A stretch of DNA of 64,000 nucleotides from Rhizobium sp. AQ_MP (GCF_014237835.1 NZ_JACJVI010000011.1:1-64000); one strand, 5' to 3'. Shown: positions 15,312-24,763, numbered from the stretch's first letter. Program-made: numbers and translations. The notes: a model not told the origin generated them from the letters alone.

Positions 15312-15977
15312 ATGCGCATTCTCGTCGTCGAAGACGATGTCAATTTGAACCGCCAGCTGGTCGAGGCTCTGCAGGAAGCAGGCTACGTCGTCGACAAGGC
15401 CTTCGACGGAGAGGAAGGCCATTTTCTCGGCGATACCGAGCCCTATGACGCCGTGATCCTTGATATCGGCCTGCCCGAAATGGACGGAATTACGGTGCTG
15501 GAAAAATGGCGCGCTGCAAGCCGCGTGATGCCGGTGCTGATCCTGACCGCCCGTGACCGCTGGTCGGACAAGGTGGCCGGCATCGATGCCGGTGCCGATG
15601 ACTACGTGACCAAGCCCTTCCATGTCGAGGAAGTGCTCGCCCGCATCCGCGCGCTGATCCGCCGCGCGGCCGGCCATGCCTCCTCGGAAATCGTCTGCGG
15701 CCCGGTGCGGCTAGACACCAAGAGCTCCAAGGCCACCGTCGAGGGCGTGACGCTGAAGCTCACTTCGCATGAATACCGGCTCCTGTCCTATCTGATGCAC
15801 CACATGGGTGAAGTCGTTTCGCGCACCGAGCTGGTCGAACATCTCTACGACCAGGATTTCGATCGTGATTCGAACACGATCGAGGTCTTTGTCGGCCGCC
15901 TGCGCAAGAAGCTCGGCGTCGACATGATCGAGACGGTCCGCGGTCTCGGCTATCGCATCCAAGCCCCTGCGAAATGA
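15312..15977 (+). CDS. feuP: OmpR-family response regulator FeuP
   Basis: This 221-residue regulator has a receiver domain with acidic residues in VVEDD, the phosphoacceptor Asp at about residue 51 in VILDIGLPEMDG, and the conserved Lys in DDYVTKPF. A C-terminal winged helix (LTSHEYRLLSYLMHH, then EVFVGRLRKKLG) binds DNA. The order with an upstream small exported protein and a downstream kinase matches S. meliloti feuPQ, which controls osmoadaptation and cyclic glucan export. GAGGGG precedes the ATG at 15312. The feuQ start overlaps the stop by four bases. Confidence 0.82.
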   Translation: MRILVVEDDVNLNRQLVEALQEAGYVVDKAFDGEEGHFLGDTEPYDAVILDIGLPEMDGITVLEKWRAASRVMPVLILTARDRWSDKVAGIDAGADDYVTKPFHVEEVLARIRALIRRAAGHASSEIVCGPVRLDTKSSKATVEGVTLKLTSHEYRLLSYLMHHMGEVVSRTELVEHLYDQDFDRDSNTIEVFVGRLRKKLGVDMIETVRGLGYRIQAPAK

Positions 15978-17368
15978 AGATCCGCTCGCTCACCGCGCGC
16001 GTCCTGCTGCTCGCCACCCTCTGGTCGGCGCTCGGTCTGGTGACGATCGCGGTGGCGATTTCCGCCCTCTACCGGCAGGGCGTCGAACGCGGTTTCAACA
16101 ATCTCCTGCGTGCCCAGCTCTACAATGTCGTCAACTCGGTCTCGATCGGCGATGGCGACAGTCTGACCGGTTCGCCGGCGCTCGGCGACCTGCGTTTCTC
16201 CCAGCCATCGACCGGCTGGTACTGGCTGGTCGAGCCGCTCGGTAACTTCGCGACGGCACCGCTTGCTTCGGCCTCGCTCGGCGTTGCCAATCTGGCCGTG
16301 CCGGATGTCGAGATCACCCCGTTCGATCAGAATTACGAGCGCTACTACGAGATGGTCGATGATGTCGGCAACCACATCCGCGTTGCCGAGACGGAAGTCG
16401 TGCTGGACGACCAGGGGAGGGCGGCGCGTTTCCGGGTCTCGGGCAATCTGCAGGTCATCGAAGAGGAAATCGCCTTCTTCACAAGTCGGCTTTATGCGGC
16501 GCTCGCGGTGGTCGGCATCGGCGGCCTGATCGTCAACGGTCTCGCTATTCTCTACGGTCTGAAGCCGCTCGATCGCGCCCGCCGGGCGCTGGAGCGCATT
16601 CGCCGTGGCGAAGCCGAACGCATCGAAGGTGATTTCCCCAGCGAGGTCCAGCCGCTCGCCAACGAGATCAATGCGCTGATCGACAGCAACAGGCGTATCG
16701 TCGAACGGGCCCGCATGCAGGTGGGCAATCTCGCGCATTCGCTGAAAACGCCGATTGCCGTTCTGCTGAACGAGGCGCGCACGCTCGACAAGACCCATGC
16801 CGAGGTGATTGCCACCCAGGCCGAGGCCATGCAGGCGCAGGTGGCCTCCTATCTGAACCGAGCCCGGATCGCGGCGCAGCGTGACAGCGTGCTGGCAAGG
16901 ACCGAAGCCATGCCCGTCATGGAGCGACTGGCGCGCGTCATGCGCAAGTTGAATGGCGAGATTGCCTTTGAGCTTGATATTGCCCCGGATCTGACCTTTG
17001 CCATGGAGCAACAGGACGTCGAGGAGGTCGTGGGCAATCTCCTGGAGAATGCCTCGCGCTTTGCCCGCACCAAGGTGGTCACGAGGGCAACCATGGCAAC
17101 GCGGGACTATGACGTCACCGACGGCCGTCGCGGCTGGATCGAAGTCGTGGTGGAAGATGACGGACCGGGGCTTGCCCCCGAACAGATCGGTGAGGCCTTG
17201 AAACGCGGCCGCAGACTGGACGAGAGCAAGCCGGGCACCGGGCTCGGGCTTTCAATCGTCAAGGAGATTTCCGGCGAGTATCAGGGGTCTTTCGGGCTTT
17301 CGCGTGCCGGGATTGGCGGCCTTCGCGCACAGTTGATCCTACCAGCTGTGACCAAGGACACTGCGTGA
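15974..17368 (+). CDS. feuQ: Sensor histidine kinase FeuQ
   Basis: This 464-residue membrane kinase has transmembrane segments at about residues 8-30 and 175-198 that flank a periplasmic sensor of about 145 residues. A HAMP-like linker follows, then the H-box VGNLAHSLKTPIAVLLNEA near residue 255, an unusual variant with Ser where Asp or Glu normally follows the His. The ATPase domain has NLLENASRFA, DDGPGL and GTGLGLSIV. It pairs with FeuP through the four-base overlap. FeuN, if correctly named, would act on the periplasmic sensor. After the stop there is a 122-base gap before the next gene. Confidence 0.82.
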   Translation: MKIRSLTARVLLLATLWSALGLVTIAVAISALYRQGVERGFNNLLRAQLYNVVNSVSIGDGDSLTGSPALGDLRFSQPSTGWYWLVEPLGNFATAPLASASLGVANLAVPDVEITPFDQNYERYYEMVDDVGNHIRVAETEVVLDDQGRAARFRVSGNLQVIEEEIAFFTSRLYAALAVVGIGGLIVNGLAILYGLKPLDRARRALERIRRGEAERIEGDFPSEVQPLANEINALIDSNRRIVERARMQVGNLAHSLKTPIAVLLNEARTLDKTHAEVIATQAEAMQAQVASYLNRARIAAQRDSVLARTEAMPVMERLARVMRKLNGEIAFELDIAPDLTFAMEQQDVEEVVGNLLENASRFARTKVVTRATMATRDYDVTDGRRGWIEVVVEDDGPGLAPEQIGEALKRGRRLDESKPGTGLGLSIVKEISGEYQGSFGLSRAGIGGLRAQLILPAVTKDTA

Positions 17369-17490
17369 TTGATTTTCCTGTGAAATTACATAGGTGTATA
17401 GCACAGCTTTCAGCGATCGACTAAGGTCAGGTGCAAAAGCGGCAGATGCGCCTTCTGGCGGCAACGATCGACGGGACTTGGAACGGTCTG

Positions 17491-17898
17491 ATGGGTATGA
17501 AACGCTTCGGGATACTCGCTGCCACTGGCCTCTTGTCGCTCGCCCTTGCGGGCTGCACCACCACAGGCGGCGGGAGCGGTGCAGCAGCCAATTCCGCCCT
17601 CTATATCTCCGCCCTCCAGGGCGGCATCGTCGCCCGTGCAGGTGTCGAGCTGTCGCGCAGCGAGACGCAGCGCGCACTGGAAGCCGAATATCGCGCCCTC
17701 GAAGCAGCACCGGGCGGCCAGCCCGTCACCTGGGCAAGCGGCGAAGTTCGCGGCGAGGTTGTGGCCGCCGCCCCCTACCAGGTCGGTCGGCAGAACTGTC
17801 GCCAGTTCACGCACAAGGTCTTCAGTGACGGCCGCGAACGCCAGGCCCGCGGCGCTGCCTGCCGCAACGAAAACGGCACCTGGACGCCGCTGAGCTGA
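17491..17898 (+). CDS. Outer-membrane lipoprotein, RT0821/Lpp0805 surface-antigen family
   Basis: This 135-residue lipoprotein has MGMKRFGILAATGLLSLALAGC at the start, with LAGC as lipobox and Cys 22 as the lipid anchor. The C-terminal RQNCRQFTHKVFSDGRERQARG, AACRNENGTW matches the surface antigen family RT0821/Lpp0805, a small beta domain with two cysteines that may form a disulfide. The function of the family is unclear. I chose the ATG at 17491 because it places the signal peptide at the N terminus; a GTG at 17431 would add 20 residues. An ATG at 17497 is equally possible. Confidence 0.75.
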   Translation: MGMKRFGILAATGLLSLALAGCTTTGGGSGAAANSALYISALQGGIVARAGVELSRSETQRALEAEYRALEAAPGGQPVTWASGEVRGEVVAAAPYQVGRQNCRQFTHKVFSDGRERQARGAACRNENGTWTPLS

Positions 17899-17950
17899 GG
17901 GCTGAGGCCGGCTTTGAAGCGAAACTGACGCAGAACGGTGTCACTCCCAC

Positions 17951-17964
17951 TTGACTTGGGTCAA
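17951..17964 (+). promoter_or_regulatory. FNR/FixK-type box upstream of the ccm operon
   Basis: TTGACTTGGGTCAA is a perfect TTGAC-N4-GTCAA dyad, the type bound by FnrN/FixK/DNR regulators in rhizobia. Its centre lies about 119 bases upstream of ccmI. A class II arrangement would place transcription start near 17999. It predicts higher cytochrome c maturation under low oxygen. Confidence 0.7.
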
Positions 17965-18075
17965 GGCTGGGCGGGTTATGGCGACTTAGAGAATTCCTGC
18001 GGCCAAACATCTCAACTTTCCGTCAGGGGAGGTTTGGCAGTTGGAAAGCCACTGTCCTTGACGTAATTGAGTTTC

Positions 18076-19296
18076 ATGTTGTTCTGGATCATCTCCGCAT
18101 TGCTGACGGTCGTCGTTGCCGTTCTTCTGCTGGCTCCCTTGCTGCGGGCCTCGGCCCGGGCGACGCGTTATGACGAAGGCGAGGCGGCGGTCTATCGCGA
18201 CCAGCTGCGAGAGCTGGAGCGGGACAAGGCGGAGGGGCTGATTTCGGCTGAGGACGCCGACTACGCCCGCGCCGAAATCGGCCGCAGGCTTCTGGCGGTT
18301 GCCAACCGCGACAAGGCCGGCGGGGAGGGAGAGCAACTCGACGATGTCGCGCCTGCCACCGCGCCGGTCACCCGTCGCCGCTATACCTGGTCCCAGGCCT
18401 TCATTCTGCTCTGTCTTCCCGTCATCGGGCTTGCGGGCTACATGCAGATTGGAAGCCCCGGCACGCCCGACGCGCCGCTGGAGGCGCGCATGGCCAATCC
18501 GGGCGATGATGTGGATCTCCTGGTCGCCAAGGTCGAACGGCATCTGGCAACGACACCGGAAGACGGGAATGGCTGGAACGTTCTGGCGCCGGTCTATTTC
18601 CGGATCGGTCGGTTTGACGACGCTGAACTCGCCTATCGCAACGCGATCCGCATCCTTGGGCCCGACACCGAACGCATGAGCGGGCTCGGCGAGACGATCG
18701 TCATGCGCAATGACGGGATCGTGACGGACGATGCCCAGATGGCGTTCCAGGCAGCCCTGAAGATCGAGCCGAACAATCCGCGCGCCGATTTCTATCTGGC
18801 TCTGGCGCTGGAACAGTCCGGACGCCGGGCCGAGGCGCTCGCCGCCTTCCAGGAGATCGCCAAGGCCTCTCCGCCGACCGCGCCCTGGATGCCGCTGGTC
18901 AACCAGCACATCGCTGCAAACAGCGCCGGCGTCCCGCTTGCCAATGCGCCGGCTGTCTCCGCAGAGGCGGATGCGCAGCAAACCGCCAACCCGGCGGCGC
19001 CGGGCAATCCGACCGCAGAAGACATTGCCAACGCCCAAACGATGTCCGAGGCCGATCGCGGCGAGATGATCCGCGGCATGGTGGCAAGCCTGGATGCGCG
19101 GCTGAAGGAAGATCCCAACAATTTCGAAGGCTGGATGCGGCTGGTTCGCTCCTATGCCATGCTTAAAGACATGGGCCGCGCTGAGGCAGCGCTGAAGGAC
19201 GGTCTGAAAGCCTTCCCGGCTGCCGGCGCCGAAGGCCAGCAGCTGATCGCCATGGCAAGAGAACTCGGCCTGTCCGTGGATGAGGTGAGCCAATGA
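18076..19296 (+). CDS. ccmI: Cytochrome c maturation protein CcmI (CycH)
   Basis: This 406-residue protein starts with a hydrophobic segment ([21 protein letters not shown]) and a coiled segment ([18 protein letters not shown]), the hallmark of CcmI. A second membrane segment lies near residues 103-122 ([15 protein letters not shown]). The C-terminal half is a TPR-like periplasmic domain ([29 protein letters not shown]) that holds apocytochrome c for heme attachment. I chose the ATG at 18076 over a TTG at 18067. It is the first gene of ccmI-ccmE-ccmF-ccmH, all joined by overlaps of one to four bases. Confidence 0.92.
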   Translation: MLFWIISALLTVVVAVLLLAPLLRASARATRYDEGEAAVYRDQLRELERDKAEGLISAEDADYARAEIGRRLLAVANRDKAGGEGEQLDDVAPATAPVTRRRYTWSQAFILLCLPVIGLAGYMQIGSPGTPDAPLEARMANPGDDVDLLVAKVERHLATTPEDGNGWNVLAPVYFRIGRFDDAELAYRNAIRILGPDTERMSGLGETIVMRNDGIVTDDAQMAFQAALKIEPNNPRADFYLALALEQSGRRAEALAAFQEIAKASPPTAPWMPLVNQHIAANSAGVPLANAPAVSAEADAQQTANPAAPGNPTAEDIANAQTMSEADRGEMIRGMVASLDARLKEDPNNFEGWMRLVRSYAMLKDMGRAEAALKDGLKAFPAAGAEGQQLIAMARELGLSVDEVSQ

Positions 19297-19745
19297 CCCG
19301 CAAACAGAAACGCCTCGCTGTCATTGCCGGTGGCATGGGTTTCATCCTAACCGCCGTGCTTCTGGTGATGTTCGCCTTCGGCCAGTCGATCGCCTATTTC
19401 TACGTGCCGAACGATCTTGCCGAATCCGATGTCCAACCCGGCACCCGCATCCGTCTTGGTGGACTGGTCGAGGCCGGCTCCGTGGTTCGTGGCGAGGGCT
19501 CGACGGTCACCTTCACCGTGACCGACACGCTGAGCCAGCTGCCGGTGACCTATACCGGCATTCTGCCCGATCTCTTCCGCGAGGGGCAGGGCGTGGTGGC
19601 CGAAGGTCGTTTCGAGGGCATGGACAAGGTCTTCGTCGCCGATACCGTGCTTGCCAAGCATGACGAGACCTATATGCCGAAGGATGTGGCCGACCGTCTG
19701 AAGGCACAAGGGGTGGAACTGAGCGGCAAGGAACAGATCCAATGA
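19293..19745 (+). CDS. ccmE: Heme chaperone CcmE (CycJ)
   Basis: At 150 residues it has an N-terminal membrane anchor ([20 protein letters not shown]) and a periplasmic OB-fold. The heme-binding motif [13 protein letters not shown] near residues 120-132 contains the His that binds heme covalently and the following Tyr that helps coordinate it. CcmE receives heme and delivers it to the CcmF/CcmH ligation complex. Starts and stops overlap those of ccmI and ccmF by four bases. Confidence 0.94.
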   Translation: MTRKQKRLAVIAGGMGFILTAVLLVMFAFGQSIAYFYVPNDLAESDVQPGTRIRLGGLVEAGSVVRGEGSTVTFTVTDTLSQLPVTYTGILPDLFREGQGVVAEGRFEGMDKVFVADTVLAKHDETYMPKDVADRLKAQGVELSGKEQIQ

Positions 19746-21730
19746 TCATCGAGCTTGGTCACTATGCCCTCGTGCTGGCGCTCGCGACCAGCCTGATCAT
19801 CTCCGTCCTGCCGGTGATCGGCGCAAGGCGCGGGGATGCGGCGATGATGGCGGTCGGCACGACCGGAACCTATGCGCTCTTTCTGCTCGTCGCCTTTTCC
19901 TTCGCCGTGCTCACCTACGGCTATGTCGTTTCCGACTTCTCGGTCCAGAACGTCTATCAGAACTCCCATTCGCTCAAGCCGATGATCTACAAGGTCTCGG
20001 GCGTTTGGGGGAACCATGAGGGGTCGATGCTCCTCTGGGTGCTGATCCTCGCCTTCTTCAGCGCCATGGTCGCCTTCTTCGGCACCAACCTGCCGGACCG
20101 GTTGAGGGCGAATGTGCTGGCCGTGCAGGCCTGGATCACCACGGCCTTCACGCTCTTCATCCTCCTGACCTCCAATCCCTTCATCCGTCTCTCGCCCATT
20201 CCGGCGGAGGGCCAGGACTTGAACCCGGTCCTGCAGGACATCGGTCTCGCGATCCATCCGCCGCTGCTGTACCTCGGCTATGTCGGCTTCTCCGTCTGCT
20301 TCTCCTTTGCGATAGCCGCCCTGATGGACGGCCGCATCGATGCCGCCTGGGCGCGCTGGGTGCGGCCCTGGACGCTGGCGGCCTGGGTCTTCCTGACGGC
20401 CGGCATCTCCATGGGCTCCTACTGGGCCTATTACGAACTCGGCTGGGGTGGCTGGTGGTTCTGGGATCCCGTCGAAAACGCCTCCTTCATGCCCTGGCTG
20501 GCCGGCACGGCGCTCCTGCATTCGGCGCTGGTGATGGAAAAGCGCGATGCCCTCAAGATCTGGACGGTGCTGCTCGCGATCATCGCCTTCTCGCTCTCGC
20601 TGCTTGGTACCTTCCTGGTGCGCTCGGGGGTTCTGACCTCGGTACATGCCTTTGCGACCGATCCGACGCGCGGCGTCTTCATCCTCGGCATTCTCGTGAT
20701 CTTCATCGGCGGGGCCTTCACGCTCTTTGCCCTGCGCGCACCGATGCTCAAGGCCGGCGGCCTGTTCCAGCCGATCTCGCGCGAGGGTTCGCTCGTCCTC
20801 AACAACCTGATCCTGACCGTCTCGACCGCCTCCGTCCTGATCGGCACGCTCTATCCGCTGCTCTTGGAAACGCTGACCGGCGAGAAGATTTCGGTCGGTC
20901 CGCCCTTCTTCAACATCACCTTCGGACTGTTGATGATTCCGCTTCTGCTGGCCGTGCCCTTCGGCCCCTTCCTTGCCTGGAAGCGCGGCGATGTGCTGGG
21001 TGCCCTGCAGCGGCTTTATGTGGCGGCTGCAGCCTCGCTCGTGCTCGGACTTGGGCTCTGGTATGTGCAGAACGGTGGGCCTGTCATGGCCGTGGCCGGC
21101 CTGGCACTCGCCTTCTTCGTCATGGGCGGAGCGATTGCAGACCTCTGGTATCGTGCCGGCTTCGGCAAGCATCCGCTATCGACGGCCTGGAGCCGCCTCA
21201 AGGGCCTGCCGCGCTCGGCCTTCGGCACGGCGCTCGCGCATTTCGGCCTGGGCGTGACCGTGCTCGGCGTCGTCGCCGTGACCACGTTCGAGACGGAGAC
21301 CGTGGTCGAGATGAAGCCCGGCATGACGGCCGAGGCCGGCGGCTACGTTGTCACCTTCGACGGGATCCGTGCGGCAACCGGGCCGAACTACACTGAAGAC
21401 CAGGGACATTTCACCATTCGCGAGAGCGGCGTGGTGGTCGCTGACGTCTGGTCGTCGAAGCGGCTCTACACGGCCCGCCAGATGCCGACGACGGAAGCCG
21501 GCATCGTCACCTTCGGCTTCAGCCAGCTTTATGTCTCGCTCGGTGACCCGATGGCGGATGGGGGCATTGTCGTGCGCATCTGGTGGAAACCCTGGATCCT
21601 CTGCATCTGGTACGGCACGATCGTGATGATGATCGGTGGCGTGGTGTCGCTGTCGGATCGTCGCCTGCGGGTCGGGGCGCCGAAGCGGGCGAAGGTTTCC
21701 GCCAAGCCGGTGCTGGAGGCTGCGGAGTAA
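19742..21730 (+). CDS. ccmF: Cytochrome c heme lyase subunit CcmF (CycK)
   Basis: This 662-residue polytopic membrane protein has the tryptophan-rich WWD signature [20 protein letters not shown] near residues 232-251 and conserved histidines, for example in [18 protein letters not shown] and the [11 protein letters not shown] motif. These hold heme at the site of attachment to apocytochrome. The C-terminal periplasmic domain ends with MRIWWKPW-like and [12 protein letters not shown] segments. It shares a base with the ccmH start (TAATG). Confidence 0.94.
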   Translation: MIIELGHYALVLALATSLIISVLPVIGARRGDAAMMAVGTTGTYALFLLVAFSFAVLTYGYVVSDFSVQNVYQNSHSLKPMIYKVSGVWGNHEGSMLLWVLILAFFSAMVAFFGTNLPDRLRANVLAVQAWITTAFTLFILLTSNPFIRLSPIPAEGQDLNPVLQDIGLAIHPPLLYLGYVGFSVCFSFAIAALMDGRIDAAWARWVRPWTLAAWVFLTAGISMGSYWAYYELGWGGWWFWDPVENASFMPWLAGTALLHSALVMEKRDALKIWTVLLAIIAFSLSLLGTFLVRSGVLTSVHAFATDPTRGVFILGILVIFIGGAFTLFALRAPMLKAGGLFQPISREGSLVLNNLILTVSTASVLIGTLYPLLLETLTGEKISVGPPFFNITFGLLMIPLLLAVPFGPFLAWKRGDVLGALQRLYVAAAASLVLGLGLWYVQNGGPVMAVAGLALAFFVMGGAIADLWYRAGFGKHPLSTAWSRLKGLPRSAFGTALAHFGLGVTVLGVVAVTTFETETVVEMKPGMTAEAGGYVVTFDGIRAATGPNYTEDQGHFTIRESGVVVADVWSSKRLYTARQMPTTEAGIVTFGFSQLYVSLGDPMADGGIVVRIWWKPWILCIWYGTIVMMIGGVVSLSDRRLRVGAPKRAKVSAKPVLEAAE

Positions 21731-22329
21731 TGGCTCGGATCAAAGACATTGCCCCTCATCCGGCTGCCGCCACCTTCTCCCCGCAAGCGGGGAGAAGGGC
21801 GGACCCGCCGACGTCGACCATCCCCTCTCCCCGCTTGCGGGGAGAGGGTCAGGGTGAGGGGCTAAGACGTCTGACACTCCAGCGCCTTTTCCTCTGTCTC
21901 GCCCTTCTGCTCACCCCCATCCATGCCTTTGCGGTCAATCCCGACGAAGTGCTCGCCGACCCCGCGCTCGAACAGCGGGCGCGCGCGCTATCGGCGGAAT
22001 TGCGTTGCATGGTCTGCCAGAACCAGTCGATCGACGATTCCAATGCGGAGCTGGCCCGCGACCTGCGTGTCGTGGTGCGCGAGCGGCTGGTGGGTGGCGA
22101 CACCGACGAGCAGGTGCTCGATTATGTCGTCTCGCGTTACGGCGAGTTCGTGCTTTTGAAGCCGCGGCTCAGCATGCGCACGATTGCGCTCTGGGGGGCT
22201 CCTGCAGCACTTGCGATCGTCGGCCTAATCGTCGCCGTGGTCTACACGCGGCGGCGCGCGGCGCAGCCTTTAGTGAAGCTCTCGCCGGAAGAGGAAGCGC
22301 GGCTGAGGACGATGCTGGACGCGGAGTGA
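21730..22329 (+). CDS. ccmH: Cytochrome c maturation protein CcmH (CycL) with an in-frame repeat insertion
   Basis: This 199-residue thiol-disulfide protein has the redox motif [23 protein letters not shown], where RCxxC reduces apocytochrome c, and a C-terminal membrane segment ([22 protein letters not shown]). The family is usually about 155-160 residues. The extra length is a 111-base family-B repeat at 21752-21862 that lies after seven codons and keeps the frame for 37 codons. It places a Pro-, Arg- and Gly-rich stretch ahead of the hydrophobic signal peptide ([16 protein letters not shown]). The only ATG is at 21730, overlapping the ccmF stop. There is no ATG or GTG between the repeat and the signal peptide. 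If the product works, either the signal sequence tolerates a roughly 45-residue extension or translation restarts at a rare codon after the repeat. Confidence 0.88.
   Translation: MARIKDIAPHPAAATFSPQAGRRADPPTSTIPSPRLRGEGQGEGLRRLTLQRLFLCLALLLTPIHAFAVNPDEVLADPALEQRARALSAELRCMVCQNQSIDDSNAELARDLRVVVRERLVGGDTDEQVLDYVVSRYGEFVLLKPRLSMRTIALWGAPAALAIVGLIVAVVYTRRRAAQPLVKLSPEEEARLRTMLDAE
21752..21862. repeat. Palindromic repeat, family B, copy 3, inside ccmH
   Basis: CCCCTCATCCGGCTGCC, CTTCTCCCCGCAAGCGGGGAG, then CTCTCCCCGCTTGCGGGGAG and GGTGAGGGGC. The element is 111 bases (37 codons) and contains no stop in the ccmH frame. It is the only repeat copy in the window inside an evidently functional gene. 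Confidence 0.88.
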
Positions 22330-22347
22330 TAGCGTTCGCTTCAGCAG

Positions 22348-22753
22348 TTACAGGGTCACAATGAAGCGATCGAGATGTGTGAGGAACACGGCTTCCGTGA
22401 CCTCCCGCCGGATGACTTTTGTCATTTCCTCCCCGATGAACTGGTTGGCTTCGATGGACGGCAGCACGATGTCGTAGCCATTGATGTTCAGGAACATCAC
22501 GCCTGAGAGCCAGGCGTTGCGCTTGTTTCCCTGGATGAAAGCATGGGCGCGGCTCAGAGCCACGATGAGCCGGCAGGCCAGAACACCGATGTCATCCTCG
22601 TTCTCGTACTGAAAGAGGTGTCGCGGGCTTCATGACCGCGCTCTCAAGCGTGCCCGCATTGATCAGCAGATGCTGCTCTCGGGTGATGGCAACAGCGCCC
22701 TTGTTCAGAGCCACAACCTCGGACAGTTCGATCCATCCGGGTTCGGTGCTCAC
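22348..22753 (-). pseudogene. doc: Doc/Fic-type toxin, frameshifted
   Basis: Two frames together encode one death-on-curing-type protein. A GTG at 22753 starts VSTEPGWIELSEVVALNKG and continues to LESAVMKP; the other frame continues RHLFQYENEDDIGVLACRLIVALSRAHAFIQGNKR to the stop at 22348. One extra base in the GC run at about 22621-22629 (plus strand) explains the break. The Fic/Doc motif reads HAFIQGNKR, with Gln where Asp or Asn is usual, so the catalytic site may be altered as well. Intact Doc kinases phosphorylate EF-Tu. The GTG overlaps the stop of the upstream small gene (GTGA), as in an antitoxin-toxin operon. A sequencing indel remains possible. Confidence 0.8.
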
Positions 22754-22920
22754 TTGGCGAGAAGATCCATCAGGTGCTTGTGACGTTCGTGCTCAAGCCT
22801 CACCACGTCCTCGACTTCCGGCCGCGGCTTGTCGACATGCGCAGGCCTCCGCGCCGGACGCTTCTCCGGCGAAGATGTCGTCGATTCCGACAGAGTTTTT
22901 TCTGGGCTTGGTTTGTCCAT
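22750..22920 (-). CDS. Small antitoxin-like gene upstream of doc
   Basis: A 56-residue frame, MDKPSPEKTLSESTTSS followed by a Pro/Arg-rich stretch and EVEDVVRLEHERHKHLMDLLAK. The N-terminal half is polar and probably disordered; the C-terminal half should be a charged helix. Size, position and the four-base overlap with the doc start suggest an antitoxin, but the sequence does not resemble Phd, so the assignment rests on context. The start ATG is followed on the far side (22921-23203) by 283 bases with no other gene before degP. Confidence 0.55.
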   Translation of the reverse strand: MDKPSPEKTLSESTTSSPEKRPARRPAHVDKPRPEVEDVVRLEHERHKHLMDLLAK

Positions 22921-23203
22921 CACGTCACCTCACGGACAATATAACCTCGAACGGGAGTTGTTTCCACAGTCGCTCACAAGGCATTGGAGAGGCTCGGTAT
23001 TTCGCCCGGAATTCGTCTTTCCAGCCTGCTCTAAACAGCCCTCGCAGGCCTGATGCGTCATGCCGCTGTCAAAGATTACGAAGAATTCATCTGCCGTACA
23101 GTTCGCCGTAACGTGACACCCCCTATATCTCACCTCATCCACCGCTTCCCACCGCCGGGTTGTCCGGCGGCTCCAGTCAGAAGAACAGATGAAGGTAGAT
23201 CCC

Positions 23204-24748
23204 ATGTCTGAATTGAACGGTCGCTCCCTGAAGACGATCCTGAAGACCTCCACCGCTGCCGGCCTTGCTGCCGTGATGCTGGTCACGGCGGCTCCCTTCG
23301 CCGCCGTCCCGGCGCTCGCCGCCCCCGTCGAGGTCAACGCTCCACAGGTGCCGAGCTTTGGCGACGTCGTAGAGGCGGTCCTGCCGGCCGTCGTATCGGT
23401 CCGCGTCCAGTCGAACGTCCAGCCTGCGTCCAATGACGAGAATAACTTCTCCTTCAACTTCGGTGGCCGCAGCTTTGAAGACCTGCCGGACGATCACCCG
23501 CTCAAGCGCTTCTTCCGTGAGTTCGGCGGCCCCGGCATGGAAGGTCCCGGCGAGCGCGGCCCGCGTGGCGAGCGCGGCCCTGGTCGCCTGCGCCCGACCG
23601 CTCAGGGCTCCGGCTTCTTCATCTCCGAAGACGGCTACATCGTCACCAACAACCACGTCATCGATGACGGCTCCGCCTTCACGATCGTGATGAACGACGG
23701 CAAGGAATTCGACGCCAAGCTCGTCGGCAAGGACAGCCGCACCGATCTCGCCCTGCTCAAGGTCGACGCGCCCAACACAAAGTTCACCTACGTGAAGTTC
23801 GCAGACGACGAGAAGGTCCGTGTCGGTGACTGGGTCGTCGCCGTCGGTAACCCCTTCGGCCTTGGTGGCACGGTGACCGCCGGCATCATCTCGGCCCGTG
23901 GCCGCAACATCGGCTCCGGCCCCTATGACGACTACCTGCAGATCGACGCGGCCGTGAACCGTGGTAACTCGGGTGGCCCCGGCTTCAACCTGAACGGCGA
24001 AGTCGTCGGCATCAACACCGCGATCTTCTCGCCCTCGGGCGGCAATGTGGGTATCGCCTTTGCGATCCCGGCCTCGGTTGCGACCGACGTCATCGCCAAG
24101 CTCAAGGAAACCGGTACAGTGTCGCGCGGCTGGCTCGGCGTGCAGATCCAGCCGGTGACCCAGGACATCGCCGACAGCCTCGGCCTGTCTGAAGCCGCCG
24201 GTGCTCTGGTTGTTGCTCCTCAGGCCGGCTCGCCCGGTGAAGAGGCGGGCATCCGGCAGGGTGACGTGGTGACCGCCGTCAACGGTGATCCGGTCAAGGA
24301 TCCGCGCGATCTTGCCCGCCGCATCGCAGCCTTCGCGCCGAACACCACCGTCGATGTCGCCCTTTGGCGCGACGGAAAGGCGACCGAAGTGAAGGTCAAG
24401 CTCGGCGAACTGCCCGCCGACCAGTCTGCGAGCGCCGAAACCGAGAACAATGCCGCTCCGGCTCCGGAAGCCGAGCAGGAACTGTCGAGCCTCGGTCTTT
24501 CCGTGCGTCCGGCTGACGGCGGCAAGGGGCTGGCCATTGTTGACGTCGATCCGGACAGCGATGCCGCCGACAAGGGCCTGAAGTCCGGCGAGACGATCAC
24601 CTCGGTCAACAACCAGCAGGTTTCCTCTGCTGCCGACGTCCAGAAGGTCCTCGACCAGGCCAAGAAGGACGGCCGTACCCGGGCGCTCTTCCAGGTCGAA
24701 TCGGAGAGCGGCAGCCGCTTCGTGGCGCTGCCGATCAACCAGGGCTGA
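23204..24748 (+). CDS. degP: Do/DegP-family periplasmic serine protease
   Basis: This 514-residue HtrA protease has a signal peptide (TAAGLAAVMLVTAAPFAAVPALAA). Its catalytic triad is visible: His in IVTNNHVIDDG, Asp in DSRTDLALLKVD, Ser in NRGNSGGPGFNL. Two PDZ domains follow (GWLGVQIQPV...GDVVTAVNGDPV and LGLSVRPADGG...SGETITSVNN). It degrades or refolds misfolded envelope proteins. A Gly/Arg-rich loop (MEGPGERGPRGERGPGRL) before the protease core is a family feature in rhizobia. The ATG at 23204 follows GAAGG; an ATG at 23189 would add five residues. It is followed by a terminator and a two-component pair. Confidence 0.92.
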   Translation: MSELNGRSLKTILKTSTAAGLAAVMLVTAAPFAAVPALAAPVEVNAPQVPSFGDVVEAVLPAVVSVRVQSNVQPASNDENNFSFNFGGRSFEDLPDDHPLKRFFREFGGPGMEGPGERGPRGERGPGRLRPTAQGSGFFISEDGYIVTNNHVIDDGSAFTIVMNDGKEFDAKLVGKDSRTDLALLKVDAPNTKFTYVKFADDEKVRVGDWVVAVGNPFGLGGTVTAGIISARGRNIGSGPYDDYLQIDAAVNRGNSGGPGFNLNGEVVGINTAIFSPSGGNVGIAFAIPASVATDVIAKLKETGTVSRGWLGVQIQPVTQDIADSLGLSEAAGALVVAPQAGSPGEEAGIRQGDVVTAVNGDPVKDPRDLARRIAAFAPNTTVDVALWRDGKATEVKVKLGELPADQSASAETENNAAPAPEAEQELSSLGLSVRPADGGKGLAIVDVDPDSDAADKGLKSGETITSVNNQQVSSAADVQKVLDQAKKDGRTRALFQVESESGSRFVALPINQG

Positions 24749-24763
24749 TCATGATCTGACGAA

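Noticed and set aside
23090-23140. A heat-shock (RpoH) promoter before degP, based on CCTATAT at 23122
   Set aside because: The matching CTTG-type -35 element at the expected distance is missing.
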